Positions 1-12,116 of a DNA stretch of 64,000 nucleotides are shown piece after piece. The notes beneath the pieces were generated by a model. That model was not told the origin of the DNA. It saw nothing but the letters and a program-made list of their open reading frames with translations, and made no database searches. The stretch is from Annona cherimola. Taxonomy: Eukaryota; Streptophyta; Magnoliopsida; Magnoliales; Annonaceae. The stretch spans positions 87,467,137 to 87,531,136 of the forward strand of contig CM059972.1 of assembly GCA_030490835.1 (NCBI GenBank), read 5' to 3'. The position numbers and the translations under genes were made by a program. Position 1 is the stretch's first letter; each line of letters opens with the position of its first letter.

Positions 1-236
1 TCGACTTGGCCTGCGACTTCACTTGCTCTTCTCCCTTTTTCAACTCTGGACAGTTTTGCACGTTTGAAGTCGATCTTGGAGTCGACTTGGGATACGACTT
101 GGCTTCTATACTTGATTTTCTTCAAATGAATATTCTTTAAACATTTTCACAAACTTGTTAGTAGCCAAGACTTACTCAAATTGATTTGTTAATCATCAAA
201 ACATGGATTTATCTAGTTTTTCACATGTTTCCAACA
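1..236 (-). repeat. copia-family LTR fragment, minus orientation, cut by window edge
   Basis: Read on the minus strand this begins TGTTGGAAAC at 236 and matches about the first 230 bases of the LTR at 967-2727 with scattered differences. It also has the same layout as the end of the copia LTR at 46001. It contains AGTCGACT motifs. It is directly followed on its inner side by a polypurine tract (237-250, minus), so it is the start of a 3' LTR. The rest lies outside the window. Confidence 0.85.
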
Positions 237-415
237 ATCTCCCCCTTTTTGATGATTGACAAAACCGATTTGAGTGTATACCTTTCAATAACATGCTCAT
301 TTTGTATTTTGATATTTAATCAACTTATTCTCATGCAAACATACAACATATGATCATGCAATCTTTTAATCATACAAACATTCAACATATAATAAAAAAG
401 ACTCAACCTTTTAGC
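237..415 (-). other. 3' untranslated end of the minus-oriented copia copy, with polypurine tract
   Basis: The minus strand has the AAAAAGGGGGAGAT tract directly before the LTR. Upstream of it is a stretch that parallels 880-966 on the plus strand (the AAAGGTAT..CACTCAAATCGGTTTTGTC block occurs in both). Somewhere near 350-420 the sequence switches to plus-oriented pol. The exact junction cannot be set by eye. Confidence 0.6.
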
Positions 416-420
416 CTATT

Positions 421-658
421 GAGACTCAAATGTGATAATACAAGTGCCATATGTCTAACCAAGAATCCAGTCCTGCATTCTAGGACCAAACATATAGACC
501 TTAGACATCATTTCATTAGAGAACATGTAGAAAATCATGACATATGTTTGGTATATGTAAGAACAGAGGATCAAGTTGCAGACATATTCACAAAACCCCT
601 AGCCAAAGACGCATTCTATAAAATTAGAAATGACATGGGAATGATTGAGTTAGGCTAG
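421..658 (+). pseudogene. copia pol fragment: C-terminal end of RNase H
   Basis: An open frame of about 79 codons ending in TAG at 656-658. It carries the copia RNase H C-terminal signature: [20 protein letters not shown], then the HHFIREHVE block and the DIFTKPLAK block. It matches the last part of the RT-RNase H frame at 48442-49872 nearly residue for residue. The open frame can be extended back to 350, but that part is not pol-like and belongs to the junction with the minus-oriented fragment. Everything upstream of RNase H (gag, protease, integrase, RT) is missing, so it is a 5'-truncated remnant and cannot work alone. Confidence 0.9.
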
Positions 659-966
659 CATAAACTTAGGGGGAGCACTTGTTTAGGGGGAGCAATCCCA
701 CCTATCTATTTCTTTACCCTCTAATCTTTTTGATATATTGACAAAAAGGGGGAGAGAGATTTAAGAATGGGGAGAAGAAGAGGATTTGAGTATAAGTCTT
801 TATGATTAAAGGGGAGAGAGATTTAAGGAGAGAATAGTAGGATATGTATATGCTTAAATGAATGCTTTGAATGTTTGCATGATTTCATAATGCAATATGA
901 GCATATTTATTTAAATGAAAGGTATCCACTCAAATCGGTTTTGTCAATCATCAAAAAGGGGGAGAT
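659..966 (+). other. copia 3' leader with several polypurine tracts, no third ORF
   Basis: Only 308 bp separate the pol stop from the 3' LTR. The stretch holds repeated GGGGGAG-type purine tracts near 667-675, 684-692, 743-760 and 809-820, plus the LTR-proximal one at 953-966. Multiple polypurine tracts ahead of the 3' LTR are a described hallmark of Sireviruses. The third reading frame found in the copy at 44233-55105 is absent here. Confidence 0.75.
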
Positions 967-1107
967 TGTTGGAAACATGAGGAAAACTAGCTAAATCTAT
1001 GTTTTGATGATTAACAAATCAATTTGAGAAAGTCTTGGCTACTAACAAGTTTGTGAAATGTCTTAAGGAATATACATTTGAAGAAAATCAAGTTAGGAAG
1101 GCCAAGT

Positions 1108-1965
1108 CGATCCCCAAGTCGACTCCAAGATCGACTTCAAACATGAAGAATTGTCCAGAGTTGAAAACGGAAGAAGGGAAGGTGAAGTCGCAGGCCAAGT
1201 CGACTCCACCTGCGACTTGGGTAGCCAAGTCGCAAACGAAGTCGACCTCACCATCGACTTCAGTCGAGCAAATCCTTCTAGAGTTGAATTTCGGAGCAGC
1301 AGAATATCGAAGTCGCAAGTAAAGTCGACTCAAGTTGCGACTTGGGTGAAGTCGCGAACGAAGTCGACCCCGAAGTGCGACTTGAAGTTTTGGAGATTCA
1401 AAAATACTGATTCAAGCTTCTTTCAAAGATCAAAGATGCAGTTTCAAGATTAAATGATTCAAAAATCAACTCAAAGCCTCTCAAGTCCAAGACAAAAAGT
1501 TTCAAGGTGTTCAAGATCAAATCAAGTCTATCAAGTCAAAGGTTTGGAGATCATGGAGCTAATGAAAGCAAGACTCAATGATTCAAGACATGAAAAATAC
1601 AAAAGAAGCAAAGGCATGAAGTAACAAAGCATCTCGAAATTATTCAAGTTCAGAAAATCAACTGACGAGGTGAAGTCGCACACGAAGTCGACTCCACCTG
1701 CGACTTGGGTCAAGTCTGAAGCCAAGTCGACCCGACCTGGAACTTGAAGTCGCTACAGGAAGTGAAGTCGCGAAGCCAAGTCGACTCCAGACTGCGACTT
1801 GGGTGAAGTCGCAAAGCCAAGTCGACTTCATGATCGACTTCAATCGAGGAAAAACTTCCAGCGTTGAAAACTGAAGACCGGAGTCTGCGAAGTCGCACCC
1901 GAAGTCGACTCCGTCAGCGACTTGGGTGAAGTCGCACCCGAAGTCGACTCCACATGCGACTTGGG
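1108..1965 (+). repeat. AGTCGACT palindrome arrays inside the LTR
   Basis: Two clusters (about 1108-1390 and 1670-1965) of imperfect units of the form AAGTCGACTCCACCTGCGACTTGGGT. The 8-bp palindrome AGTCGACT alternates with half-sites AAGTCGCA and TGCGACTT. The same arrays recur in every LTR of this family in the window (45095-45880, 54235-54985, and decayed at 24597-25330). Confidence 0.85.
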
Positions 1966-2048
1966 TCGCAACGGTCGGATTTATTTTCGAACGTTGGCGC
2001 ATTAAATACGCGCCACCTACCCTCTAACGTTCGGATTCCCTCCAAGAT

Positions 2049-2056
2049 TATAAATA
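2049..2056 (+). promoter_or_regulatory. LTR TATA box
   Basis: TATAAATA in the context AGATTATAAATAGAACTC, about 680 bp before the LTR end. It sits at the position matching the TATAAAAG of the other copia LTRs (45004-45011 and 54149-54156, minus). Confidence 0.5.
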
Positions 2057-2380
2057 GAACTCATTGTGAACGAGGGAGCAAGCAGAGGACCATTAAGTGA
2101 ACATAACTCATATCCATAAGAGCTTCAAAGAGATCAAATCACTCAAGGAGGAAGAATTGTGCTTCAAGTTGCAAGAGCTACATTCAGAAACTTCAAAGCC
2201 ATCATCTACAAGTTCTTCCCTGCGCTAAATCGTTTCTACACACCTGTAAAGTGTAGTTTACTTTTATTGTTTACTTGTTTGTGTTGAACTTGATTTAGCT
2301 TGCGTAGCTAAGATCAAGTGGTAGCAAAGTAGTGTGTGATTGGAGTGTGACTCATCACCTACTTGTGCTAAGTGTTATAT

Positions 2381-2480
2381 GCCCCCTAGAGCTGGAATCT
2401 AGAAGAGAGCAAGAGGCTCTGGTTGTATATGCCCCCTAGAGCTAGAATCTAGAAGAGAGCAAGAGGCTCTAATTGTATTC
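2381..2480 (+). repeat. 50-bp tandem duplication in LTR
   Basis: Two head-to-tail units starting GCCCCCTAGAGCT and containing AATCTAGAAGAGAGCAAGAG. The same unit occurs three times in the LTRs of the full element (about 44512-44641 and 53652-53781). Confidence 0.85.
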
Positions 2481-2727
2481 GTGGAATGCAATAGTGGAAC
2501 CCAAGTCACAAGGTGTGTGAGCTTGGAAGAGTGGAGTAGAGAGGTTGCCCGAACCACTATAAAAATCTGCGTCTATTTTATTTCTGCTTTCTATATTGCT
2601 TTGCTCTCCATTTTGTTTCTTCATTTAAGGGGATTGAACTCACAAGGGGATAAGTTACCGAAGAAATTTTTAAGAACCCAATTCACCCCTCCCCTCTTGG
2701 GTTTTGCCATCAATTCGGGACCCAACA

Positions 2728-4893
2728 CTAACCACTAATGTTAGCCTTGTACATTGAGCAATTCCATTTGGCTTTCTTAAAACCCATCGTTTGAGTGGTC
2801 ACATCATTCGTCGAGTGTTCTTAATCATGCGACTACCGCCTTTATTTGGAAAAGTCTGCATTATGGACAATGACCAGAACTATTAAGTAAGAAATTTTGA
2901 ATTACCAGAACTAGCCTACTTGAATGACCAACTTACTCGAAAGTCGAAGATAAAGTTACTATTATTGTAGATACACATGTTTCTTGCCATCCAACGCCCA
3001 TTTTGAGGAATAATATCATTTAATATCAAGTAAGCATTAAACAAGTTAGATATACTTAATGAAAGTTGTGTGAAGTGTTAAATTGAAAAAATTCAATGAT
3101 TTGCAAAATTCAACTTTCATAGATTGAAAGTGCACTTTCAAGTTGAATTTTTTGTTGTTTTGAGTCCTGAATCATAGCTAAATGAAGTCTACAAAATGTA
3201 GAAATTGGCACAAAGTAAGATGTATATTTATACTTTAAGATGGAGAAGATAGTTTATCAAAATAGAAATAGTATACCATTGAAAAATGCATCTAAACAGG
3301 GCTGCTTGGTAAAAGACAGCAAAAAATTCAGCACTGTATTTGAACTATTTAATGAACTCAAAAAATTATAAAACTTAGCATAATTAAAGTACCATATATA
3401 GTTAAGAACTGCTACAAATTTCAACGCAATCTAAATTGAAAAAAGATTTTCAAACAAGCATGTCAAGATAGATCTCAAAACTAGGTCAAATCTATGTACA
3501 AACTGAACTTTAAACTTCTAAACCATTTTTATACATTGTTTTCAGAGTTTATGAATTAGAATATGCTCAATTATGTATATAGGATGATTTCCCAAAGTTT
3601 TAAGTGATTTAGAACTTGTTTATGAAAATTTGATGTTCAACTAAAAATTACATTTATAGAAAGTAAACGGAATTTTCGATAAAATCACTATGGAATGATA
3701 CAAAAATGAGGATAGCAAATGGAATTATGCATATAGAGATGTTTAAGATGACTTTTTAAAAGTTCTAATTGATGCATTGCAATTTGGATAGAAACTCACT
3801 ATTGGGAGTTATAGGACTGAAGGGACCATAAGTTATTTTAACTTCAACTTGCAATATGAAAATAGTAAAGTACATAACATGAAAATAGCAACTTTAGTAC
3901 CTATCATTAGTATCAAACAGTTGATCACCCCTTGTTGTGCACATTATCTTCATCATCTCTTACAATAGCTTATTACATCCAACACCATCAATAAGTAGAA
4001 CATCTTTCTTGTAGCAATGGGCTATTACTCTTTCTGTAATTTTGAATAGCATTGCAAATATTCTCCTCTCCTACACCATAAGCATGAACAATATTCAAAA
4101 AGAAAAGGAAAGAAAAATCCTATAACAGCAGTCAACTCATAACAGATAAAGGTATGAGTATTTTGTATTAAAAATTCCTCGGTGCAACTTTTCATATAGA
4201 GGTCCTCCAAGAGGAAACAAATAACCTATTCTTATAAAATTAAACAGATAAGCACGTGATTTAAATGTTTATTCGGAGCATTTATAAGTATAAAATGAAA
4301 AATCCAACAACATGCTTTCAATTAAATTTTGCAACCATCTTTCATTCCCAAGTAAGAAATTATCATGGTTAAGTAAAAAAGCTTCACAAATTGTTAGCAT
4401 GACGCCTACAAAAACATCAAACATCGTCCATCTCTTCAGAGTTCTTTTCATCCCAACTTATAGGTTACACTCCCTTGGCATCCTGATAGTCCAATTATTG
4501 AAGGCAGTTACAATGGTAATTAGGTGACAGTCATATTTGTGGTTAAGAACATCAAACAAGAATCGAATATTTCTAGAAAAATTTTAAAAATATAAACAAA
4601 TTAATCAAACTGATTAAAATCCAATGATACTCTCCCTTGCTTAGCTGTGTCAAATAAACTAAACAAATTCGAGCAAAAACGAGTGTATGGTTTAGTTCAA
4701 TTCATCTTCAACTTGTACTTGTTTTAATCTTTGTCATCCAGAATTCTAACAAAGAAGAAAGTTATTAAGTGGCAGGAGAAAAAAAGGCTTTCTTCATTTC
4801 CAAACTATTAGAATTGCCTTTAATGTTGTTTAGAAGAACCAGTTGACATTTCTCTAGTAACTGAAGCTTTGTACTACTAGTAATTACATTTAG
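2728..4893. other. AT-rich sequence without recognised gene
   Basis: No long open frame and no recognisable protein motif on either strand; several runs read like intron or intergenic sequence. The right end leads into the candidate exons at 4894 and 5035, so part of it may be intronic. Confidence 0.5.
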
Positions 4894-4969
4894 AAATTCC
4901 TAGAGGCATTTACAAAATTGCATCTTCTTGTACCAGACCCCTAGTTGTGGCGTGTATGGCTCTGTCAAG
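4894..4969 (+). other. candidate host exon (unidentified)
   Basis: A 76-bp stretch with an acceptor-like ACATTTAG before it and a strong donor (AAG|GTAAGTTT) after it. One frame is open throughout and reads IPRGIYKIASSC and then RPLVVACMALS. An alternative is a 25-bp exon from 4945, which would match the phase of the next candidate exon better. I do not recognise the protein. The evidence is splice-site shape and composition only. Confidence 0.3.
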
Positions 4970-5034
4970 GTAAGTTTCTAATAGAAAAAGGAATATAAAC
5001 AAACAACTTAATTTCATCTAATTGTTTCTAGCAG

Positions 5035-5172
5035 ATGAAAGAATATTAGCTATCAAGAAGAAATACTGCTTTGTTCAAGAAAAGAAATTACTTGACCATT
5101 CTAGGAATATGGGGAGGATTGGTTATCACATGAAGCACCTATTAACTAGAACTGGCATGTCAAGAAGGAAAT
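5035..5172 (+). other. candidate host exon, interrupted by the gypsy element
   Basis: Follows TTGTTTCTAGCAG, an acceptor-like site. It is open for about 46 codons in the frame reading DERILAIKKKYCFVQEK and, further on, GRIGYHMKHLLTRTG, up to the gypsy LTR at 5173. The phase does not fit simply onto the full-length reading of 4894-4969. The product is unknown, and it could be an open stretch by chance in AT-rich DNA. Confidence 0.3.
5168..5172. repeat. 5-bp target site duplication of the gypsy element, left copy
   Basis: GAAAT directly before the TGTAACGCC LTR start; the partner GAAAT is at 13922-13926 directly after the LTR end CCTCACA. Confidence 0.95.
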
Positions 5173-6961
5173 TGTAACGCCCCATTCATAGAAATACTCA
5201 ATAATTAATCAATGGGGCTACAGATTCTAAGAAAAATTCGGCAGCATCTCCCCTTAATATACAAGGGTTAATATGGAAACATGACCTGATAATCATAAAT
5301 ATTTCAATTCTATATTTATATACTTACATCTTCATATAATAAGAACATTCATATAGAAATAAAATCATTGAATGTTACCCATACACATCAGGCATACCTA
5401 ATGATCATGCATACGTGCATCCACAAAGGTTATAATCCAATCCAAAATAACAAATACAATTACTTATCAAAGTAAATCCATCTCAGTAACCGTCTACATA
5501 TATGAATATCAAAAGAGCACAAATTTAAAAGAACTAAAATTAACACATTGTGCTATGGTCTCTTATGTTTGATCTTCAACTTGTCCCATCCTTAAGTTCC
5601 CCTTCTGACCTGCGATCTAAAACCACAATAACAATGATATGAGTCTAAATAGACCCAGTAAGTAGATAGTGGTTAGCACAAAGTGCAAATAAGCATAATG
5701 ATGGATACTCATACAATGATGAAGCTAATACACATGGGTCCAATACCCACTCCCAAGATCGTATACATATAACCATACACACAAATTGACCAACACAACC
5801 AATCATCTACTCATGTCCATCAAGGGCCATGAACAACCCTCTCCTCATGTCAATCAGGGGCCATGAACAACCCTTACAACCAACTATTTGAGATAACGCA
5901 TCATACATAACAGACAATGAAACACATCGCAAACCACGCATACAACATCAACACAATTCAGTTACAACACATAGATCTGTCACACAAGCATTTTATCAAA
6001 CACATGATAGGTGCGAAATGAAAGAACCTTCAATTCATACTCTCGATTGGGGCAAATCAATTCACGTCACATTTCAACAATATAACAACTGCTAAGAAGT
6101 CTTTTACATCATAGAAATCACGCATTCAAAGTAAATTCACCATGAACCCTAACTGTTACGAACTCTACGCCTAATACCATGGAGTCGTTAGAAGCTATAC
6201 ATTCCCTCTAGCCTCGTATCGCGTTTAACGTAAAATTTCATCACTAAATAGAGAAGGAGCGACATCTACTTACCTCGATCGTGATTTTCCCCAAAACAGC
6301 GACCCTAGGCTTAGCTTGCAGAGATTTGGAGCTTCCTTGATTCAAATCGATTACCTTCGAGGCAGTCAGTAGGGTTTTCTCGAAGAGATCTACTGCTAGA
6401 TCGTACTGAGTAGAAGAGAAAGAAGAGAAGACGCAGAGATCGGGAAGAGAAGAAGAAGAAAAATAGTCGGGCGTGAGGTGAGAAAATGGAGTCTAACGCA
6501 CGGGCTTCGCTTCATATCGAACCCCCATCGGGTCGGGATCGGGTCCAGGACGGGTCGGAGCATGAGTCGGGTCTAATCGCATTTGGTAATTTACTCTTCC
6601 ACTCCTACGACTTAAATAATTAAAATTTTCTTCAGGGGCGCTGCCCCCTGCACCCCCGCAAGGGGCGTCTCCCCCTTGACCCCCGCGACCTGACCGGGCA
6701 GGTCGAACCCCGTACCTACTCTGCGAAGGAAACAATAGTCGTAGTGCCCATCAATGGAACGCTAATCATACACCATCAATTTATACTCAACGTGCTAAGA
6801 TCATAATACATGCACATATACACTATACATTCTCTAAATGTCATGTCCAAATATGTTATGTATCCATTAATATCGTAAAATTCTTATTAGCATGTTCATA
6901 AGTTACCTCATAAATAGAGAAAAGTTGTAATAAAAATAAAATAAAATACCTGGTCCTCACA
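5173..6961 (-). repeat. 3' LTR of the gypsy element
   Basis: 1789 bp, matching 12133-13921 at an exact offset of 6960 with no difference seen. It holds a GC-rich block (about 6485-6735) in otherwise AT-rich sequence and two near-copies of GGCCATGAACAACCCT (5826 and 5861 areas). On the minus strand there is a CT-rich leader-like stretch (about 6390-6465) followed by a donor-like GAG|GTAAGTAG at 6269-6276. The GC-rich block contains an open minus frame of 80 codons, which I regard as non-coding. Confidence 0.95.
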
Positions 6962-6980
6962 AACTACCCTCGTTAGAAAA
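6962..6980 (-). promoter_or_regulatory. polypurine tract next to gypsy 3' LTR
   Basis: On the minus strand the purine-rich ACGAGGGTAG lies directly before the LTR. The stretch GAGGACGAAACTTTTC just upstream is a conserved feature at this place in related plant chromoviruses. It would serve as plus-strand DNA primer. Confidence 0.6.
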
Positions 6981-7002
6981 GTTTCGTCCTCGAAACTTGC
7001 AA

Positions 7003-10000
7003 TCATTCCCATAAATAAGGGTACTTCTCCCTCATTGTCTTCTCCAGCTCCCAAGTAGCCTCATCTTCTGTATGGTTACTCCACTGGATTTTGAGCAGCT
7101 TGATAGTCTTATTTCTCAATTGTTTCTCGTTACTATCTAAGACTCGAACTGGCCTCTCAACATATTGCAAATTCTTTTCTACTCTTATTTCCTCAGGCCT
7201 GAGCACATGTGACGGATCTGGTTCATATTTCCTTAATGATGAGACATGGAATACGTCATGCACTCCGACTAAGAAAGGTGGCAAAGCAATGCGATATGCT
7301 ACCTTTCCAACTCGTTCCAAGATTTCGTAGGGACCGATATATCTTGGACTTAATTTTCCTTTTGTACCAAACCGTACCACACCCTTCATTGGGGATACCT
7401 TTAAAAATACCTTATCTCCCACTTGGAACTCTAGCTCTCGCCTCCTAGTATCTGCATAGCTCTTTTGACGAGATTGGGCAATGCGGATCTGTTCCCGAAT
7501 TCGTGATACCTTCTCCACTGTGTCTGCTATCATTTGAGGGCCAACTATAGTACTCTCCCCCACTTCATCCCAACAAAGTGGCGATCTACATTTTCGTCCA
7601 TACAATGCCTCAAAAGGAGCCATTTGAATGCTGGAATGATAAGTATTGTTGTATGCAAATTCTGCCAAAGCCAGATGGTCACTCCAAGTGCTACCCCATT
7701 CCAAGACACAGGCTCTCAACATATCTTCTAGCTGTTGGTTCACTCGTTCTGTTTGGCCATCAGACTGCGGATGGAAGGAAGTGCTAAAATCCAATTGAGT
7801 GCCCATTGCTCTATGTAAAGCCTTCCAGAACCTTGATGTGAACACTGATCCCCGATCTGAGATGATAGACATTGGCACCCCATGGAGTCTCACGATCTCC
7901 TTATGATATATCCATGCTAGCTTTTCAGCTGTAAAAGTGGTTTTAACAGCAATAAAATGTGCCACCTTAGTTAATCTATCCACAATAACCCAAATACCAT
8001 CATATCCTGCCACTGTGCGTGGTAGTCCAACAATGAAGTCCATCGCTATACCTTCCCACTTCCACTTTGGAATTTCAATGGGTTGCAATGCTCCTCCAGG
8101 TCTCTGGTGTTCGGCCTTGACTTGCTGGCATGTTAAACACTTGGCCACATACTTAGCCACATCACCCTTCATTCCATCCCACCAATAGTGCATCTTTAAA
8201 TCCTGATACATCTTTGTACTCCCAGGGTGAATCATGTAAGGTGAGTAATGTGCCTCTTCGAGTATCTTTTGTAAAATTTGAGCTCTCCTGGGAATGGCCA
8301 TACGACCCCTGAATCTCATAATACCATCGGCCCCAATTATAAAATCTTGCAATTCTCCTTTCAATGCTCTCTCTCTCACCTTTTGAAAGGATTCATCTTG
8401 GCTTTCCTCTTGTGCTTGTCTAATTTCATCTCTAAGAGTAGGTTGAATCTTTAATTGGCTAATTTGTGCTGCTACCCCATCAACACACACATGCAAGTCC
8501 ATTCTTCTTATTTCTTCAAATAATTTTTCTTGACCAGTAAGTAAACTAGCCATGCTACTCCCAGATTTCCTACTCAGTGCATCTGCAACAACATTTGCTT
8601 TACCTGGATGATAATGAATACTCAGGTCATAATCTTTTATTAACTCTAGCCACCTTCGTTGCCGCATATTTAACTCCTTTTGAGTAAAGATGTACTTCAA
8701 ACTTTTGTGATCAGTATATACTTCACATCTTCCGCCATATAAGTAGTGCCTCCATATTTTCAGTGCAAAGATCACTGCAGCTAACTCCAAGTCATGAGTT
8801 GGATAATTCACCTCATGTGGTCTCAATTGTCTTGATGCATAGGCTATCACCCTACCATGTTGCATAAGGACACATCCCAATCCCTTCTTTGATGCATCAC
8901 TATATATCACAAATCCACCATTTCCTGAAGGTACAGTTAACACAGGTGCTTCTACTAACCGTCTTTTCAACTCTTGAAATGCTTCTTCACACTTGTCTGT
9001 CCATTCGAACTTTACCCCCTTGTGTGTGAGCTTCGTCATCGGAGTGGCAATGGTAGAGAACCCTTCCACAAATCGCCTATAGTACCCTGCTAAACCCAAA
9101 AAGCTTCTCACCTCAGTAACACTGGATGGCCTAGGCCAGTTTACCACGGCCTCTATCTTATGCGGGTCCACAGATATTCCATCTTTAGAAACAACATGAC
9201 CCAAAAAGCCCACACTGTTCATCCAAAAATCACACTTCTTAAGCTTTCCATAAAGCTTTTCTTCCCTTAGCCTTTGTAAAATCAATCTCAAGTGTCCTTC
9301 ATGCTCTTCACTGCTCTTGGAATATACCAAAATGTCATCGATAAACACAACCACAATTTGATCCAAATATGGCCGAAATACCCTATTCATTAAGTCCATG
9401 AATGCTGCAGGGGCATTTGTTAAACCAAAAGGCATGACTAGGAACTCATAATGTCCATATCGAGTCCTAAATGCTGTTTTCTGTATATCTGACTCTTTAA
9501 CTCTCATTTGATGATACCCAGATTGTAAGTCAATCTTTGAAAACTTACTTGCTCCTTGCAGCTGGTCTAACAAATCATCAATACGAGGCAATGGATACTT
9601 ATTCTTAATAGTCACTTTATTGAGTTCGCGATAGTCAATGCATAACCTTAAACTCCCATCTTTCTTTTTCACAAACAAAACTGGGGCTCCCCATGGTGAC
9701 ACACTGGGCCGAATAAATCCTTTATCTAATAGATCCTGCAACTGAGTCTTCAATTCAGCCATCTCTACTGGTGCCATGCGATAAGGAGCTCTTGAAATTG
9801 GCTCCACTCCAGGCTGCAAATCTATTCCAAATTCCACTTCCCGTTCGGGTGGCAAACTAGGCAAATCTGCAGGAAACACATCAGGGAACTCACGTACCAC
9901 AGGGATCTCATCCAACTGTTTGTCCACTAGGTTGATATCTACTACTGAGGCAAGATAAGCAAGACAACCTTTTCGAACCAAACTCATTGCTCCTAAGGCT

Positions 10001-11910
10001 GACACCAATTTGGGTAACCCACCTGTTGGTAATCCTCTGAATATGAATTCCATATCATTATGTAGCTTAAGGATAACTTGCTTTGATCGGCAACCTACAT
10101 TAGCATCATACTTAGCTAACCAATCCATGCCCAAGATAATGTCTAATCCCTCCATCTCCAATACTATCAAATCCGCTAGGAACTGTCTACCCTCAATCAT
10201 CACAGGAACACATCTACACATTTCAGTTGCTATACTAACTGCTCTCAAGGGGGTAGACACCCTCATTAGCTCATGCATGGGATGTTTAATCAACTTGGCT
10301 TTCTTCACAAAAGCTATTGACACAAACGATCGTGATGCACCAGGATCAAACAATACAAAGGCCATGCATCCACTAACAAGAAGGTTACCTGTAACCACAT
10401 TCTCTGCGGATTGTGCCTCTTGTGCATTTGCAGCTTGAACCACTGCCATCACTTGTGGTCTTCTATCGACCTGAGGGCGAACCTGCTGAGGATAGGGTCC
10501 TCTCCCAACCTGCATCCCACCAGGAGGAATATTATGAACTGGTAATTGTTGTTGTATCCGAGCTGCCCCTACTGCTCCTCCACCTAAGAGTATAGGGCAA
10601 TCCCTCCTAATGTGCCCTTGTTGACGACAGTAGAAGCAAACAATATGTCGTCCTGTCCTCTGTCTTTGAACCTGTGGCTGTTGTGGTTGTTGCTCCCTAA
10701 CATGGGCTTGTGCTTGTCCCCTGGTTTGCTCTTCCCCTTGACCTACCAATTGCGGGCATGCTGTTTTTTTATGACCCAATTGACCGCATTGGAAACAGGC
10801 TGACTTAAATGTAAAAGTTCCACCCTCAATAGTCCTCAGCTTCTTGTGTCCTTGTACTTCTCCTCTTGGCCCTTTTCTCTTTTCCTTAATCCTCTCTTGC
10901 TCTTCTTCTTCCCGTTCTATCATGCGGGCTCGATCAAGCATTTCTCCATAATCACGTAACATGAAGGGTGCTAAGCCCCTTCGAATAGAGAATTTGAGTC
11001 CCTCTTGAAATTTACGTGCCCTTTCTTGTGGATTGGTCCTTATCCACGGAACAAATCTAGAAAGCGACCGAAATTTAGCATCATACTCTTCCACGGTCAT
11101 TTTCCCCTGTACTAAGTGCATGAATTCTGATGCTCGACGTGTTTTCTCACTATCAGGCACATAGTGGGCAAGAAATCTTTCCAGAAATTCGGGCCATCGT
11201 AGTCTTCCACCCCCATCTGGTAACACAGCCTTCTCAGCATCCCACCACTGTTCTGCATCCCCCTCCATCACATAAAGAGCATACTTGACCTTTTGTTCTT
11301 CTGTGCATTCCATATAGTTGAAAATCTTTTCCATCTTCGCCACCCATCGATCCACAACTAAATAATCTCTTTCTCCTTGAAATATAGGAGGTTTCATCTC
11401 CTGGAATGCTTTGATGTCTAACTTCTCTTCTTGAGGCCTTCTTCCTTCTTGCTCTTGTCTTCTTGCTCCCATCCTTGGACCTGCACGGTTTGTGTCACCT
11501 GAAGTCCTTTGTTGTTCTCTTTGAGTGTCCAGGCTTGCCGTCATTCTCTCCATCTGAGTTTGCATAAATTCTTGAAAATTCTGCATCATACCTCTCATCA
11601 TTCCCATCATAGTCTCCATACCTGCTTGTGCCCCAATATTCACCTCTGGTCCTATAGGAATCTCACCACTACTGGTTCCTACTCCTCCTTGACTGTGTAT
11701 CCCATGATAACCCCCGCTAGGATTCTCCCAGTATGCATCATCATCTGCGTTCTCCTCGTCTTCTTGAAGTGGGGACCTCTCCTGTGCAACTTGCTCCTGT
11801 TGTTGGCCTTCAATAGCAAGTGGCATTTCATGAGGTGGGACTATCGTTTCACTTGGTCCACCCTCTTCCATAATGCCCTTTCCCTTGTTAAGTCTTGTCT
11901 TTGGTGCCAT
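7003..11910 (-). CDS. Gag-Pol polyprotein of a Ty3/gypsy chromovirus
   Basis: The frame is open from 11934, giving 1643 codons. The likely start is Met9 (MAPKTR) at 11910, because related proteins begin there; positions below count from the first possible Met. Gag lies at about 170-340. Two CCHC knuckles follow, at C380-C393 and C433-C446. The aspartic protease has D530 in DPGAS. Reverse transcriptase has MPFGLTNAP at 834 and FIDD at 864-867. RNase H acidic residues are D1013, E1050, D1075 and D1118. Integrase has a H1229/H1236/C1266/C1269 finger and a D1299-D1360-E1396 triad with the usual 35-residue spacing. A GPY/F module begins at 1534 and a chromodomain-like tail lies at about 1590-1636. 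No stop or frameshift is present and all catalytic residues are there. It makes the particle protein and the enzymes for copying and integrating the element; the chromodomain is known to steer related elements to heterochromatin. Confidence 0.98.
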   Translation of the reverse strand: MAPKTRLNKGKGIMEEGGPSETIVPPHEMPLAIEGQQQEQVAQERSPLQEDEENADDDAYWENPSGGYHGIHSQGGVGTSSGEIPIGPEVNIGAQAGMETMMGMMRGMMQNFQEFMQTQMERMTASLDTQREQQRTSGDTNRAGPRMGARRQEQEGRRPQEEKLDIKAFQEMKPPIFQGERDYLVVDRWVAKMEKIFNYMECTEEQKVKYALYVMEGDAEQWWDAEKAVLPDGGGRLRWPEFLERFLAHYVPDSEKTRRASEFMHLVQGKMTVEEYDAKFRSLSRFVPWIRTNPQERARKFQEGLKFSIRRGLAPFMLRDYGEMLDRARMIEREEEEQERIKEKRKGPRGEVQGHKKLRTIEGGTFTFKSACFQCGQLGHKKTACPQLVGQGEEQTRGQAQAHVREQQPQQPQVQRQRTGRHIVCFYCRQQGHIRRDCPILLGGGAVGAARIQQQLPVHNIPPGGMQVGRGPYPQQVRPQVDRRPQVMAVVQAANAQEAQSAENVVTGNLLVSGCMAFVLFDPGASRSFVSIAFVKKAKLIKHPMHELMRVSTPLRAVSIATEMCRCVPVMIEGRQFLADLIVLEMEGLDIILGMDWLAKYDANVGCRSKQVILKLHNDMEFIFRGLPTGGLPKLVSALGAMSLVRKGCLAYLASVVDINLVDKQLDEIPVVREFPDVFPADLPSLPPEREVEFGIDLQPGVEPISRAPYRMAPVEMAELKTQLQDLLDKGFIRPSVSPWGAPVLFVKKKDGSLRLCIDYRELNKVTIKNKYPLPRIDDLLDQLQGASKFSKIDLQSGYHQMRVKESDIQKTAFRTRYGHYEFLVMPFGLTNAPAAFMDLMNRVFRPYLDQIVVVFIDDILVYSKSSEEHEGHLRLILQRLREEKLYGKLKKCDFWMNSVGFLGHVVSKDGISVDPHKIEAVVNWPRPSSVTEVRSFLGLAGYYRRFVEGFSTIATPMTKLTHKGVKFEWTDKCEEAFQELKRRLVEAPVLTVPSGNGGFVIYSDASKKGLGCVLMQHGRVIAYASRQLRPHEVNYPTHDLELAAVIFALKIWRHYLYGGRCEVYTDHKSLKYIFTQKELNMRQRRWLELIKDYDLSIHYHPGKANVVADALSRKSGSSMASLLTGQEKLFEEIRRMDLHVCVDGVAAQISQLKIQPTLRDEIRQAQEESQDESFQKVRERALKGELQDFIIGADGIMRFRGRMAIPRRAQILQKILEEAHYSPYMIHPGSTKMYQDLKMHYWWDGMKGDVAKYVAKCLTCQQVKAEHQRPGGALQPIEIPKWKWEGIAMDFIVGLPRTVAGYDGIWVIVDRLTKVAHFIAVKTTFTAEKLAWIYHKEIVRLHGVPMSIISDRGSVFTSRFWKALHRAMGTQLDFSTSFHPQSDGQTERVNQQLEDMLRACVLEWGSTWSDHLALAEFAYNNTYHSSIQMAPFEALYGRKCRSPLCWDEVGESTIVGPQMIADTVEKVSRIREQIRIAQSRQKSYADTRRRELEFQVGDKVFLKVSPMKGVVRFGTKGKLSPRYIGPYEILERVGKVAYRIALPPFLVGVHDVFHVSSLRKYEPDPSHVLRPEEIRVEKNLQYVERPVRVLDSNEKQLRNKTIKLLKIQWSNHTEDEATWELEKTMREKYPYLWE

Positions 11911-12116
11911 CTTCTGTACAACATCCATAAACAACTAAGATTAAGCAACATAAATTTGACCAATGTACACAGACTAATTTAACATAGAGATATTCCAAGT
12001 CCCATATCAAGAACCTAGACTGCATCCCTGATAATATACTATGTACTTAACATGTATTCTCACCACTCACCTAATCGGTCTCTTTCACTAACTTAATAAT
12101 TTAAAACATTCTTATG

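Larger units (their letters stand above)
967..2727 (+). repeat. 3' LTR of the left copia copy
   Basis: Begins TGTTGGAAAC directly after a polypurine tract and ends GGGACCCAACA, the mirror of the LTR edges at 44233 and 46001. Length is 1761 bp, close to 1728 and 1769 bp in the full element. It contains the AGTCGACT-rich arrays, a TATA box at 2049-2056 and a 50-bp tandem duplication at 2381-2480. The sequence near its end (CACCCCTCCCCTCTTGGGTTTTGCCA) is shared in reverse with the other copies. No 5-bp target duplication can be tested because the 5' side is lost. Confidence 0.9.

Noticed and set aside
1035..2002. Overlapping open frames on both strands in the left copia LTR
   Set aside because: They follow the AGTCGACT repeats (peptides of repeated VDF/CDF or SRL units) and vanish outside the arrays; LTRs of this family are non-coding.
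6493..6735. 80-codon minus-strand frame in the gypsy LTR, repeated at 13453-13695
   Set aside because: Lies wholly in a GC-rich LTR block; Gly/Arg/Pro composition reflects base content, no family signature.
7091..11982. Several plus-strand frames of 60-157 codons across the gypsy element
   Set aside because: Antisense shadows of the intact gag-pol frame with no motifs of their own.
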